This document shows, in pieces, positions 1 to 9,624 of a DNA stretch of 64,000 nucleotides. The DNA is from JACCXG01 sp963717745 (lineage in GTDB: Bacteria; Acidobacteriota; Vicinamibacteria; Vicinamibacterales; 2-12-FULL-66-21): NCBI GenBank assembly GCA_963717745.1, contig CAVQXJ010000029.1, positions 62,001 through 126,000 of the forward strand. The letters are read 5' to 3'. Numbering within the stretch: position 1 is the stretch's first letter; each line of letters starts with the position of its first letter. The notes under the pieces were generated by a model, which was not told where the DNA came from, did no database searches, and saw only the letters and a list, made by a program, of their open reading frames with translations. The position numbers and the translations under genes were made by a program.

Positions 1-415
1 CACCGAGGTGGAGCGCAGCACGGCGCTGAAGAAGATCATGGGCTGGGTGCGGCTCCACCCGTACAACATCGCGCAGAAGGTACAGATTGTGGTCGAGCAC
101 TTCCGCGAGCATGTGGCGCCACTGCTGGACGGCCGCGCGAAGGCGATGGTGGTGGTCGGCAGTCGCGTGGAGGCCGTGCGCTGGAAGCTGGCGATCGACC
201 GCTTCATCGCGGATCGCGGGTACCGGATCGGCACGCTGGTGGCGTTCTCGGGCGAAGTCACCGACACCGGGTCGGGCCCGGACGCCTTCACCGAGCACAG
301 CTCGATCCTCAACCCAACCTACAGACCGCCGCGGCCACGCTGGATTCCGCGGCAGGGACAATCGCAGGGACAAAATCCAAATCGGGGAGGGTGTTCGGTT
401 CGCGCGTGCCGCTAA
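1..415 (+). pseudogene. hsdR: Type I restriction enzyme R subunit, truncated fragment
   Basis: The window opens inside this gene; the reading frame starts at base 2. The first ~105 codons match the helicase part of type I restriction R subunits (recalled family text such as HPYNIAQKVQIVVEHF, a VVGSRVEAVRW stretch, and GTLVAFSGEV followed by a DAFTE block). HsdR is the DNA-translocating and cleaving motor of a type I restriction system. After about base 318 the similarity stops: a normal HsdR continues for several hundred residues (last helicase motifs and specificity-subunit contacts), but here about 30 unrelated residues lead to a stop at 413-415. The gene is therefore 3'-truncated and probably inactive. 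The break lies about 110 bases from the 3' end of tRNA-Leu. The start lies outside the window. Confidence 0.75.
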
Positions 416-430
416 GTGATTGATTCTACG

Positions 431-517
431 TGGTGCCGGAGGAGGGGGTCGAACCCTCACTCCCCGAAGGGAACGGGATTTTGAGTCCCGCGCGTCTGCC
501 AGTTTCACCACTCCGGC
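431..517 (-). tRNA. tRNA-Leu (anticodon CAA)
   Basis: On the minus strand the sequence folds as a class II tRNA of 87 nt: acceptor stem GCCGGAG pairing with CTCCGGC, 3' ACCA encoded in the DNA, T-arm GGTTCGACCCC, a long variable arm (CGTTCCCTTCGGGGAGTG) as in tRNA-Leu, and anticodon loop CTCAAAA, giving anticodon CAA for UUG codons. A TATACT -10-like box lies upstream on the minus strand at 538-533, with no good -35. The 3' end faces the truncated restriction gene, the usual target side for tRNA-integrating elements. Confidence 0.93.
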
Positions 518-618
518 CCGAGGGGAACACTCAGTATACCGCCACCCGCGCGTCGTTCGAGCAGCTCCAAGGCAAGTGGTAGGATGCCGGCTTTCAGCTT
601 TCTCACAGGGGGACCTTG

Positions 619-1566
619 ATGCGAACGAACCATGCGTGGTCGGTGCGGATTGGCGGGCTGGCGATGATCGCGGTGACCGCCGGCTGGATGTCGGGCGACG
701 AGGTGCGGGGGCAGACCAGTCAGCTGTCCTCGACGGCAACCGTCCAGGCGGGGCCTGCCGCCCGGCCGGTTTGCGGGACGAGGCCCCTGACCGATGTCGA
801 GATCGCGGCCGACGCCGCCCGCGTCGTCGCGCTGAAGAGCCGCCGGGGGAGCCAGAAAGCCGGCGCGCTCATCACCATCAAGACCTACGTGCACGTCCTG
901 CACGATGGGCCCGAAGGGCGCCTCTCGGAGCGAACGATCCGGGACCAGATCGCCGTGCTGAACGCCGCGTACGCGACGCGCGGATTCCGCTTCGAGATGG
1001 CGGCCAGCGTCCCCGGCAATCCGAATCCCGACTACACCGACAACGCCGCGTGGTTCAACGACGATGAGGCCGCCTACAAGACCGCGCTCAAGGAGGGCTC
1101 GGGCGACGATTTGAACATCTACACCAACAGCGGCGCCGGGTTTCTCGGCTACGCCTACTACCCGACGATCGTCGGCTCCGCGTTTGCGGTGCTCGACGGC
1201 GTGGTGCTCGCGTATGGAACGCTGCCCGGCGCCGACCAGCCTGGCATCAGCGACATCCCTGGCTTCATCTACAACCTTGGCGACACCGGCGTGCACGAAG
1301 TCGGTCACTACCTCGGACTGGCGCACACGTTCGAAGGCAAGTGCTCGACCTACAACGACGGCGTCGACGACACGCCGGCCGAGAAGTCACCGGATTTCTT
1401 CTGTACGGTCGGCCGCAATTCCTGCAAGGACGGCAACGCGCTGCTGTCGCTCGATCCCATTACCAACTTCATGGACTACAGCGACGATCTCTGCCTGATC
1501 GAGTTCACGGCAGGACAGGCCGAGCGCATGAGCCTCCAGTGGGCGCTGTACCGCCAGGGCCGCTGA
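619..1566 (+). CDS. Secreted M43-type zinc metalloprotease (pappalysin-like)
   Basis: A 315-residue protein with an N-terminal signal-like segment (residues 1-32, ending near the Gln-Thr-Ser stretch). The zinc site HEVGHYLGLAH (about residues 226-236) fits the metzincin pattern HExxHxxGxxH, and a Met-turn follows in NFMDYSDDLC. Cysteines around the active site fit the M43 (pregnancy-associated plasma protein A/cytophagalysin) family. It is inferred to degrade proteins outside the cytoplasm. ATG 619 is preferred over TTG 616 because the GGGGGA at 608-613 is better spaced for it. It stands alone, convergent with the TonB receptor gene and separated from it by a GATTCGGGATC word array and a hairpin. 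Confidence 0.82.
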   Translation: MRTNHAWSVRIGGLAMIAVTAGWMSGDEVRGQTSQLSSTATVQAGPAARPVCGTRPLTDVEIAADAARVVALKSRRGSQKAGALITIKTYVHVLHDGPEGRLSERTIRDQIAVLNAAYATRGFRFEMAASVPGNPNPDYTDNAAWFNDDEAAYKTALKEGSGDDLNIYTNSGAGFLGYAYYPTIVGSAFAVLDGVVLAYGTLPGADQPGISDIPGFIYNLGDTGVHEVGHYLGLAHTFEGKCSTYNDGVDDTPAEKSPDFFCTVGRNSCKDGNALLSLDPITNFMDYSDDLCLIEFTAGQAERMSLQWALYRQGR

Positions 1567-1671
1567 GCTCGATATTGCATGGAGAGCGGAGCCCTCGGGC
1601 CCGTCAGGGTGACAGTTGTCCGGCCCGATCTAGAAGCTCCGATCCGCGATCAGGCCTTCGGATGAGGGATT

Positions 1672-1716
1672 CGGGATCGGGGATTCGGGATCAGGGATTC
1701 GGGAGCGATTAGGGAT
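1672..1716. repeat. GATTCGGGATC word array
   Basis: Three to four imperfect direct copies of GGGATTCGGGATC lie in the 186-base gap between the convergent M43 and TonB receptor genes. The rest of the gap (1567-1671) shows no gene. This is one of several word arrays in the window, here without an obvious inverted arm. Confidence 0.6.
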
Positions 1717-1719
1717 TAG

Positions 1720-1746
1720 AGGGCGGCACCCGACCGATGCCGCCCT
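1720..1746. terminator. Hairpin between convergent genes
   Basis: AGGGCGGCA and TGCCGCCCT form a 9-bp perfect stem with a 9-base loop, six bases from the stop of the TonB receptor gene. Its position between two convergent genes suggests a bidirectional terminator, but no T-tract is present, so this is tentative. Confidence 0.45.
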
Positions 1747-1752
1747 CCCCCT

Positions 1753-4700
1753 CTACCAGCTCAGTCGCCACACGATCTGCCCCAGCCGGCCGCCCGGATC
1801 GTAGGTCGTGTTGATGTCGGTGTAGGCGCTGGTCACGCGGAACACGTCGTTGGCGGTCAGCGGCGCGTCCGGGGTCAGATCGAACGCGTGATTGAAGTTC
1901 GCTGAGTCGAACACGTTCTGCATTTCGAAATCGATTTCGACGTACGCCTTCCTCGCGAACGGGAACCGCTTCTTGATGCGCATGTCGACCCGGGAGAACA
2001 TCGGGCCGCGGAGCTTGATCTGCCGCGCCGCGCAGTCGCCGACGTAGACCGAGAGACACTCCGGACTGCTGAGGGGCGCGATGTAGCGACCGGTCGGCGG
2101 CCCTTCGGCGCCGTATCCGGTGGGCGACGTCGGGTCGGCGTTGAACGCCCGGCGGGTGTTGTCGACGATGTCCTGCGGGAAGCTCCAGACGGTGGTGGTG
2201 CCGGTCGCGGAGCGTTCCACCCGAATATTGAACGCGTCCTGCAGCTCCTCCTCGGTCATCCCTACGATCCGCCCTTCGTGCGTGGAGTACTGCCGCGTCT
2301 GGAAGCGCGCAATCCCTGAGACATCCCAGTTGCCAAGCAGCGCGTTGATCACGCCGCTCGTGTTCGCTCCGAAACGCCGCCCCCGGCCGAACGGCAGCTC
2401 CCATAGCCAGTTGGCCTTCAACGAGTGCGGGATGTCAGTGCTGCTCAGAAACACCGGATCGATCCGTACCGACCGCGCCGCGGCCGGCAGGAAGGTGAAC
2501 GCCGACTGCGCCTTGTTCGCGAGCGTGTAATTGCCGCTCACCATCAGCCCGTGATGACAGGCGGCGCCGCAATTCGATCTGCATGCGAGTGATAGCGCGT
2601 GCCGTTGACCGAGCGGGTGATGTTCGCCTGCGCCACGCCGGGGTTCATCTCGAAGAAATTCGGCGCCAGCCCCGCCGCGATCGCGTTGGCGCGCAAGGCC
2701 AGGTTCGCGTGCAGGTCGTTGGCCGCATCGTCTGGATCGGGCTCGTAGTACCCGAGATGTCCGGTCCACGCGGAGTTGCGGAAGTTCGCGCTCGAGTAGC
2801 TCGCCGGGTTGCCCGCCTGCGCGGCGTTCAACCCCTGGAAGTAGGCGAGGTAGATCGGCAGCGGGATCGTGCCGGTCCCCGGCCCGCGGTAGGCGAACGA
2901 ACACGTGCCGGTCGCGGCGCACCCCTGCGCGACGTGGGCCGCGAGGTTGGCCTGCGCGGCCTTGAACTCGGTGATGAAGCCGTTCTCGAACAGCGTCTCC
3001 TCGTTCCAGTCCTCGGCCGCCCAGGCCTTGTGATTGCGGTTGCCGACGTAGCGCACTTCGAGCGCGGTGTCGCGGCCGAGCGACCGCTGGAGGCCGACGG
3101 AAAACGACTGGACGTACGGCGTGGCGATGGTGGGGTCGAAGACGTTGAGCCCGTTCGACGGCAGGGCCGCAATCGGATAGACCGGCGACCGCGGGAACGC
3201 CGGCGGTCCGAGACGGCCGCGGTCGCGCAGCAGCACCGGGGCGGTCTCGCCGGCGGCGAGCATCGGATAGCCGGTCGTGTAGTTGCGGGTAGCCGCGATC
3301 TCGCCCCCCGGATTGCTGCCATAGAGCGCCGAGAAGCGATCGAGGCGCTCGAGGCTGTGGCTGACGGCGTAGCCGGCCCGGACCGTCGCCTGTTCCGGAT
3401 CGCCGAGCAGCCGGCGCAGGATGCCGCTCTGGACGTTCGGCCGCCACGCCACGCCGGCGTTGGGGGCGAGATTGTTCCAGTCGATCCCATAACCGGCGGT
3501 GCCCGGGGTGAACGCGGTGTAGGTCGGCACGAAACCGGCGCCGCCGCCGAGCGTTCCGGGCTGAAAGAGGTTGCACTGGCGTCCTCCGGGTCCGGAGCCG
3601 ATGCCCGACACACCGCAGAGGTCCGCGATGGTGGCGGTCGACCAGGCGTTACTCAGCGGCGTGAACGGACGCCGGATGTCCCAGCGCAGCCCGTAATTGA
3701 CCGTCACCGAGGGGGAGACGCGCCACGAGTCCTGCGCGAACGTCGACAGCGAGCTCATGCGCGACCGCTCGAACAGCTCGCCGAGATAGACGTACTCGCC
3801 GGTGGAGGGATCGAGCCGGGCATTGCCGGTGACCGCCGTCACCCGGCCGGTCAGGATGGCGTAGATGTTGCGCGCTTCGGTGAGCGCCGCGGGAGACGCC
3901 CCTGGGAAGTTCGTCGAGTCGAACATGGCGTTGGCCGGATCGTTGGTCTGATCCACGGCCATCGTCAGCGTCGGCACCAGTTCCCACCGCTGCTGGTTGT
4001 GTGTCAGCTGCAGGAACGATCCGCCGAACGAGAAGCTGTGCGAGCCCTTGAGCCAATTGAGCGTGTTGTCCAGGTTCCAGTTGACGGTATTCCGCGGCCC
4101 CGGGGCGTTGTGGTTGGCCACCGAAGGGTCGGTGATCAGCGGAAAGTCGAGACGATAGCCTCCCTGATCGGCGAACATGCCGGCCGAGACGCCGGCGTTG
4201 AACCAGTTGGGCGACCACTGCCAGCCGCCCCGCAGTTCGTTGACGAGCGTGGATCCGAGCGTCGACCGCAGGCCGAGCGACCCGGTCGTCCGGTTGGACG
4301 TGAACGACGACATCGCGGGCAACCCGGGGAATGTCGATTCAGTGTTATTCAGCAGGTCGGGGCTGGTGAGGAACCGCTGCCACCAGTAGGTGCCGGTGAG
4401 CCGGTGCGCGTCGGTGAGGTTGACGTCGACGCGCCCGGTCGGCGCGTACTGGTTCAGCCTCGCACCCGCCTGATAGTCGTAGCTCTGCGTGTTGGTCGCG
4501 TTGGGCGGGGTCGTCACCGATCCAGTCTTCCCGGTCGCGCCGCGCATGTTGGCGAGAATCGTTGCGACTGTCGGATCGATCGTCGCGGTCTGCTGACTGC
4601 GCGCCGCCACCTGCAGCAGGTCCACGGTCGTCGTGCCGGCCGCGGTGAGATAGGCGAATACGCCGCGTTGCGCATCGGGATTCAGGATCGTCCGAGTGCG

Positions 4701-5642
4701 CGTCGCTTCGCTCGGCTGGTGGAGGTGCTCGAAATTGAAGAAGTAGAACGCCCGATTGCGGCCGTCGAACAACCCCGGGATCACGATCGGTCCGCCCGAG
4801 CGCCCGCCGTACTGGTGGACGATGACCTGGTTCTTCTCGAGCCCGTTGATCTCGTTGAAGACGTAGTTGGAGTTCAGGCTCGGGTGCTTGAAGTAGTGAT
4901 AGAGGCTGTTGTTGAATTCGTTGGTGCCCGACCGGGTCGTGAAGGCAATCTGCACCGCGCCGGGGCCGCTCACCGCTCCGGGGGTCGCACCCGTGACCGT
5001 GACTTCCTCGACCGCGTCGAGCCGCGGCGTGACCATCGAGAAGAAGCCGTCGATCGATTGCAGCTGGTTGCCGGTGGTCACGCCGTCGATTGTGACGTTG
5101 ATCGTATTGTTGGGAAGGCCGCTGAAGGTGGAGCCCCGCGGTCCGGCGGTGGTCTCGACGCCGGGCAGCATCGCGGCGAAGTAGAGCGCATTCCTCGAGG
5201 GCACCGGCAGCTCGGAGATCTGCTCCACGCCGATCGTCGCGGTCACCGTCGTCGACTGGCTCTGAATCAGCTCCGCGCCGGCCTTGACTTCGACCGTTTC
5301 GGAGAGCGACCCGACTTCGAGCACCGCTTTCACGCTGGCCGCGGTCGCGGTCAGCACGCGGACGTCGTTGACGACCGCGGTCTTGAAGCCCTGGAGGGTC
5401 ACCGTCACGGTGTAGGTGCCGACCGCGATCGCCGGAAACGAGAAGGTGCCGGCCGCATTCGTCACGGCGTCGAACGACTCGCCGGTCGCGTTGTTGCGGG
5501 CCACGACCGAGGCACCAGGGATAAGCCCACCGCCACTGTCCACGACCACGCCGGAGACCGACTGGCCCTGGGCGAAGGCCGCCGGTGCAGACACGCACGC
5601 CAACACGGCTGCCGCGAGCAGCCGCCGAACCGCGCCCATCAT
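1753..5642 (-). CDS. TonB-dependent outer-membrane receptor with carboxypeptidase-regulatory domain (two frameshifts)
   Basis: An outer-membrane transporter or adhesin of the large Oar-like class common in Acidobacteriota, about 1295 residues once frames are joined. A signal peptide (residues 1-25, ending APAAFAQG) precedes a carboxypeptidase-regulatory beta-sandwich (about 27-110, VVDSGGGLIPGASV), a plug domain (about 120-240, VTIDGVTTGNQLQSIDG) and a beta-barrel ending in the aromatic GQIVWRLSW. The barrel is split: the upstream frame runs into a stop at 2544, while the downstream frame (SGNYTLANKAQSAF onward) continues to 1753. Two one-base shifts between about 2555 and 2590 reconcile them. 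AGGAGG at 5645-5650 suits the second ATG (5639) slightly better than 5642. The substrate is unknown. Confidence 0.85.
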
Positions 5643-5884
5643 GCCCTCCTCCTTCAGTCTTCAGTGATCAACACGGGTTTCCCAGGGACGACCCGCGAAC
5701 GAGACTGTAGCGGATGAGGAACGCTAAGCTATTTGGAATGTGACCGATAGAGTGACGAACCGTGTGTCCAACCGTGTGACGAACACCCGTCGGGATCGGT
5801 GTTCCAGGGCCGGCGGCTGTCACGCCGTGATCGTATCCACGGCGCCTGCGGCGCGCTCCCGGCCTTCGGCTGCCTTCGGCCGGT

Positions 5885-6053
5885 CACGACGAGACGACGA
5901 ACATCCTTGTGGACTCACTTCGACGGACTGCTGCCCGCTGTCGGCGCCGCGCGCTGCGCGCGGCCGCCAGCGGGGAGAGCCGTTGATATTTCAGCTGTTG
6001 CCTGGGAACAACGTTCTCTTACGTCGTAGTCGCCGTGTCGTCGTGTCGTCGTG
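5885..6053. repeat. ACGACGAC-bounded intergenic element, copy 1
   Basis: A 169-base non-coding block beginning CACGACGAGACGACGAA and ending CGTCGTGTCGTCGTG, so its ends are inverted relative to each other. The core shares CCTTGTG, ACTCACTTCGACGGAC, CTGCCCG and GAGAGCCGTTGATA with copy 3 (55335-55512), and part of this with copy 2 (18183-18411). It fills much of the 461-base gap between the TonB receptor and the oxidoreductase. The rest of that gap holds a short GTGACGAACCGT direct repeat near 5750 and no convincing gene. Confidence 0.65.
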
Positions 6054-6103
6054 CCAGCGCGAAGCGCAACCGTGACCGCGAACAGCGTGCAACCGCTGCC
6101 CCC

Positions 6104-7549
6104 TCACCGCGGGGCGAGGCGCGGCGCGGGCTGGGGCGGGCGCTTGTGGCTCAGCTCGGTGCCGGTCGTCGAGACGTAGTACTTCGCCAGCATGTTCGGC
6201 CGCTCCCACGCGGGTAGTGCGCGGCGGTCACGCAGGAGCCGCAGGAACTCGGTGGTGACCTGCGCGAAGTGCGCCTCGTGGCCCACCCGCAACGAGTCGG
6301 GGATGGCCACGTGGATCTCCGCTCCGCGCTCCTCCACCGCCACGCCGGGGAACTGCGGCTGCAGGGCCACGACGCGGGCGCGGACCGCGCTGAGCACCGC
6401 TCCGCGATCGCCGGCGCTCGACGCCACGACATAGAGCTCGGGGCGCAGCTGGTCAGCCTGGGTCTGCCGCACTTCGACCTTCGCGCGCGAGCCCTTGTAG
6501 AACGCGTAGTGCGTGTCGCCCGCACCCGGGGCCGGCTCCCAATCCCAGATCACGTTCAGCTTGGTATGAACGCCGCGCAGCGTGTACGACACCAAGGTGT
6601 TGCAGAAATATTCGAGGGTGCCGTTCTTCACCACCGGCGCGAGGAACGTCGGGAAGCCCGGCTCGCCGGTGACGCGGCGGAACTCCGCCTCAGGAATCGG
6701 AGTCGCCCAGCGCTGCGCCGACAGCACCTTCGCATCCTGCCGGTAGTCGAGCGCCTGATCCGGAAACAGCGTCCACTGCACCAGATCGACCAGGTGGGTG
6801 CCGACGTCGTTGAGCCCCTCGCCCTGCTGCGTGTTGTCGAAGAACCAGGCCGGGCGGATGTTCGGCGCTCCGGCGACCATCTTCAAGAGGAAGTGCACGC
6901 TCTCCATGTAGACCGCCGGATCGGCCTCGGTCCCCTTCAGCGGCTCGCCGAACACCGCCCGGTCGTTCACCAGCGCCCGCTGCAGCAGCGAGGTGATCTC
7001 GAACCGCTCGGTCATGATGTCGTAGGCGACCACGCCCGCCTTGTCCGCTTCCACGAGGGTCGATTCGAGCTGTGCCAGATCGGACGACTTCAGGATCCAC
7101 GGCTTGTCCGCGAGGACATGGAGGCCGGCCCGGACCGAGGCCGCGATCTGCCCGATCTTGACCGGGTTCCGGCCCGACAGCACCACCACGTTGCCCGGCC
7201 GCTCGCGGAGCATCCGCTCGAAGAAGTCGGTGGATGTGTGCACGTCCATCTTCCAGACCGTCGGCTGGGCGGCCCGCTGGTTGAACGCGGCAACCCGCTT
7301 CAAATGCGCGTCGAGGTCGCCGCCCGGCGGCGCATAGACGTCGACCTTGGGATCGACCCCGGGATACATCTCTTTCTGGACCAGCGCGGCGTGGAAATGG
7401 CCGGGATCGACGGTCATCAGGCGGACATCTGACATGGTTCTCCGGGGCTCCTGGGCGGTGGGACCGGTTGGGAATGCCAAAAATGCCAGAAGTGCCAAAC
7501 ATAGCGGGGCAAATCGCGCCCCGACTTTGAATATCGCCAATGCTGGCAT
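6104..7549 (-). CDS. Secreted Gfo/Idh/MocA-type oxidoreductase
   Basis: A 481-residue protein of the GFO/IDH/MocA class with the 'putative oxidoreductase' type C-terminal domain. After the leader it has the family's VDPGHFHAALVQKEMYPG start, a Rossmann-type nucleotide-binding half (VVVLSGRNPVKIGQIA, then VLADKPW at the usual EKP position), and a C-terminal substrate half. Family members act on sugars or sugar derivatives; the substrate is not predictable here. Start 7549 gives a good signal peptide (hydrophobic LCLALLAFLAF, cleavage near PTAQ), but ATG 7435 has a better ribosome site (GGAGAA). The signal-peptide core is encoded by the TTGGCATT word repeat at 7472-7499. The frame stays open to 7609 only because the repeat lacks stops. 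Confidence 0.72.
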   Translation of the reverse strand: MPALAIFKVGARFAPLCLALLAFLAFPTGPTAQEPRRTMSDVRLMTVDPGHFHAALVQKEMYPGVDPKVDVYAPPGGDLDAHLKRVAAFNQRAAQPTVWKMDVHTSTDFFERMLRERPGNVVVLSGRNPVKIGQIAASVRAGLHVLADKPWILKSSDLAQLESTLVEADKAGVVAYDIMTERFEITSLLQRALVNDRAVFGEPLKGTEADPAVYMESVHFLLKMVAGAPNIRPAWFFDNTQQGEGLNDVGTHLVDLVQWTLFPDQALDYRQDAKVLSAQRWATPIPEAEFRRVTGEPGFPTFLAPVVKNGTLEYFCNTLVSYTLRGVHTKLNVIWDWEPAPGAGDTHYAFYKGSRAKVEVRQTQADQLRPELYVVASSAGDRGAVLSAVRARVVALQPQFPGVAVEERGAEIHVAIPDSLRVGHEAHFAQVTTEFLRLLRDRRALPAWERPNMLAKYYVSTTGTELSHKRPPQPAPRLAPR

Positions 7550-7602
7550 AGTCGGCGTTCGTACTTTTGGCATTCTTGGCATTCTTGGCATTTTCGGCAC
7601 TC
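7472..7602. repeat. Inverted repeat of TTGGCATT words
   Basis: The left arm (7472-7499) carries AATGCCAAAAATGCCAG and a GTGCCAAA copy; the right arm (7565-7602) carries the reverse complement words TTTTGGCATTCTTGGCATT and more. About 65 bases separate the arms. The left arm falls inside the signal-peptide region of the oxidoreductase. Confidence 0.65.
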
Positions 7603-7696
7603 TGGGCAATAGCGAGCGGCCTCAACGTCAGAGCGGGCTGCTAGGGTAGAATGTAGTGTTTTACCCGCCGAAAAGGCGCTCTCTGCAGGGTCCACG

Positions 7697-9295
7697 ATGA
7701 TTTCAGTGAACGGCATCTCGATGCGGTACGGCTCGAAGGTCCTCTTCGAAGACGTCACCACGACTTTTTCGCCAGGCCGCCGCTACGGCCTGACCGGCCC
7801 CAACGGCGCCGGCAAATCCACCTTCATGAAGCTGCTGACCGGCGAGCTGCAGCCGCAGAAGGGCACGGTCGTCCGCCCCGAGAAGCTGGGCGTGCTCCGG
7901 CAGGATCAGTTCGCGTTCGATCCGTATCGGGTCATCGACACCGTCATCATGGGCAACGCGCGCCTGTGGTCGGCGCTCGAGGAACGCGAGCAGCTGTACG
8001 CCAAAGAGACCATGACCGACGAGGAGGGCATGCGGCTCGGCGAGCTCGAAGGGATCGTCGGCGAAGAGGACGGCTACAGCGCGGAGAGCGACGCGGCGAT
8101 TCTGCTCCAGGGCCTCGACATCCACGAGGAGGTGCACACCCGTCCGATGTCCGAGCTGCAGGGCGGACAGAAGGTCCGGGTGCTGCTCGCGCAGGCGCTG
8201 TTCGGCCAGCCACGCGCGCTGCTGCTGGACGAGCCGACCAACCACCTCGACCTGGACTCGATTCACTGGCTGCGCGAGTTCATGAATCACTACGACGGCA
8301 CGCTGATCGTGATCTCCCACGATCGCCACTTCCTCAACGACGTCTGCACCCACATCGCCGACATCGACTATCAGACGATCATCACCTACACCGGCGGCTA
8401 CGACGACATGGTGCTGGCGAAGACACAGATCCGCTCGCGGGTCGAGTCCGAGAACGCGCAGCGCGAGAAGAAGATCGCGCAGTTGAACGACTTCATCGCG
8501 CGCTTCGGCGCCGGCACCCGGGCCAGCCAGACCACCTCGCGGCGCAAGGAAGTCGAACGGCTGCAGACCACCGAGCTGGCGCGCTCGAACATCCAGCGGC
8601 CCTACATCAAGTTCACGATGAACCGGGCGTCAGGCCGCACCGTGCTCGAGGCCGCCGACGTCAACAAGGCGTTCGGCGATCTGAAGGTCGTCACCGACTT
8701 CTCCACCATCATCACCCGCGGCGAGAAGATCGTGCTGGTGGGCCGCAACGCGCAGGGTAAGACGACGCTGCTGAAGGCGCTGCTCGCGGACGCGCCCGGT
8801 CTGCCGGCGGCGCCGGCCAATATCGACAGCGGCAAGATCCGCTGGGGACACGAGGTGTCGATCGGCTACTTCTCGCAGGATTCCACCGGGGAGATCGCCA
8901 AGGGGATGACCGCGGTCGAGTGGCTGCACCAGTTCGATCCGGACGCCCACCGTCAGGACATTCACGGGCTGCTGGGTCAGATGCTGTTCACGGGCGAGGA
9001 AGGCCTGAAGCCGACCGACGCGCTGTCAGGCGGTGAGACGGCGCGGCTGCTCTTCTGCCGCATCATGCTGCAGAAGCCAAACGTCCTGGTGCTGGACGAG
9101 CCGACCAACCATCTCGACCTCGAGTCGATCAACGCGCTCAACGTCGCGCTGCAGAAGTTCGAGGGCACCATTTTCCTGGTCACCCACGATCAGGATCTGA
9201 TCGAGGAGGTCGGCACCCGGGTGTGGCACTTCAACGACGGCCACATCGCGGACTTCCGCGGCACCTACGAAGAGTACGAACCGACGCTGGCCTGA
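7697..9295 (+). CDS. ybiT: ABC-F family ATPase, YbiT type
   Basis: A 532-residue cytosolic protein with two ATP-binding cassettes and no membrane segment, as in ABC-F proteins that act on the ribosome. Cassette 1 has Walker A GPNGAGKS (residues 34-41), the line GVLRQDQFAFDPY, a degenerate signature SELQGGQK, and Walker B LLLDEPTNHLD. Cassette 2 has Walker A GRNAQGKT, signature LSGGE and Walker B VLVLDEPTNHLD. A basic linker with coiled-coil character joins them. Length, RQDQFAF and the DTVIMG segment match E. coli YbiT rather than EttA or Uup. It is divergent from the oxidoreductase gene. Confidence 0.9.
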   Translation: MISVNGISMRYGSKVLFEDVTTTFSPGRRYGLTGPNGAGKSTFMKLLTGELQPQKGTVVRPEKLGVLRQDQFAFDPYRVIDTVIMGNARLWSALEEREQLYAKETMTDEEGMRLGELEGIVGEEDGYSAESDAAILLQGLDIHEEVHTRPMSELQGGQKVRVLLAQALFGQPRALLLDEPTNHLDLDSIHWLREFMNHYDGTLIVISHDRHFLNDVCTHIADIDYQTIITYTGGYDDMVLAKTQIRSRVESENAQREKKIAQLNDFIARFGAGTRASQTTSRRKEVERLQTTELARSNIQRPYIKFTMNRASGRTVLEAADVNKAFGDLKVVTDFSTIITRGEKIVLVGRNAQGKTTLLKALLADAPGLPAAPANIDSGKIRWGHEVSIGYFSQDSTGEIAKGMTAVEWLHQFDPDAHRQDIHGLLGQMLFTGEEGLKPTDALSGGETARLLFCRIMLQKPNVLVLDEPTNHLDLESINALNVALQKFEGTIFLVTHDQDLIEEVGTRVWHFNDGHIADFRGTYEEYEPTLA

Positions 9296-9492
9296 GCGGC
9301 CGGCGATTCCGTCCGCTGACTGCGCTCGTTGCGCTGCCGTCTCTTGGACGAGGCGCGCACGATTCCGAGACACCGGTTCGCGTCCTGCAGGGCCGCCGCG
9401 GGCGACGCGGCGCCCTGCGCGTGCAGCCGCGCCAGGCACACCACCAGCGGCGCGAGCAGCAGCGCGTACCTGGTGATCCGCGCGAAGGGCAT
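9265..9492 (-). CDS. Possible small secreted protein, unrecognised
   Basis: A 75-codon minus-strand frame starting MPFARITRYALLLAPLVVCL, a convincing signal-peptide shape with a likely cut after RLHAQG, followed by a short basic, Ser/Arg-rich tail without recognisable features. It overlaps the end of the ABC-F gene by 31 bases and has no clear ribosome site. It is the only candidate in the 329-base gap 9296-9624 and may be spurious or a remnant. Confidence 0.2.
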   Translation of the reverse strand: MPFARITRYALLLAPLVVCLARLHAQGAASPAAALQDANRCLGIVRASSKRRQRNERSQRTESPAAQASVGSYSS

Positions 9493-9624
9493 GGCCGGAG
9501 CATCGCAAAGCTGATACCGGCCGTTTCCCTGAGCAAATCCGCAAGGATCTTCCGTTCGACCACCGGAATCGATTACATTTCCGGCAGGCCGCGCACGTTC
9601 AGCGCGGCAGACGAGCGTGCCGTC

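Noticed and set aside
2583..5717. 1044-codon plus-strand open frame opposite the TonB receptor
   Set aside because: It is the antisense of a convincing receptor gene; Arg/Gly-rich composition without motifs is typical of high-GC shadow frames.
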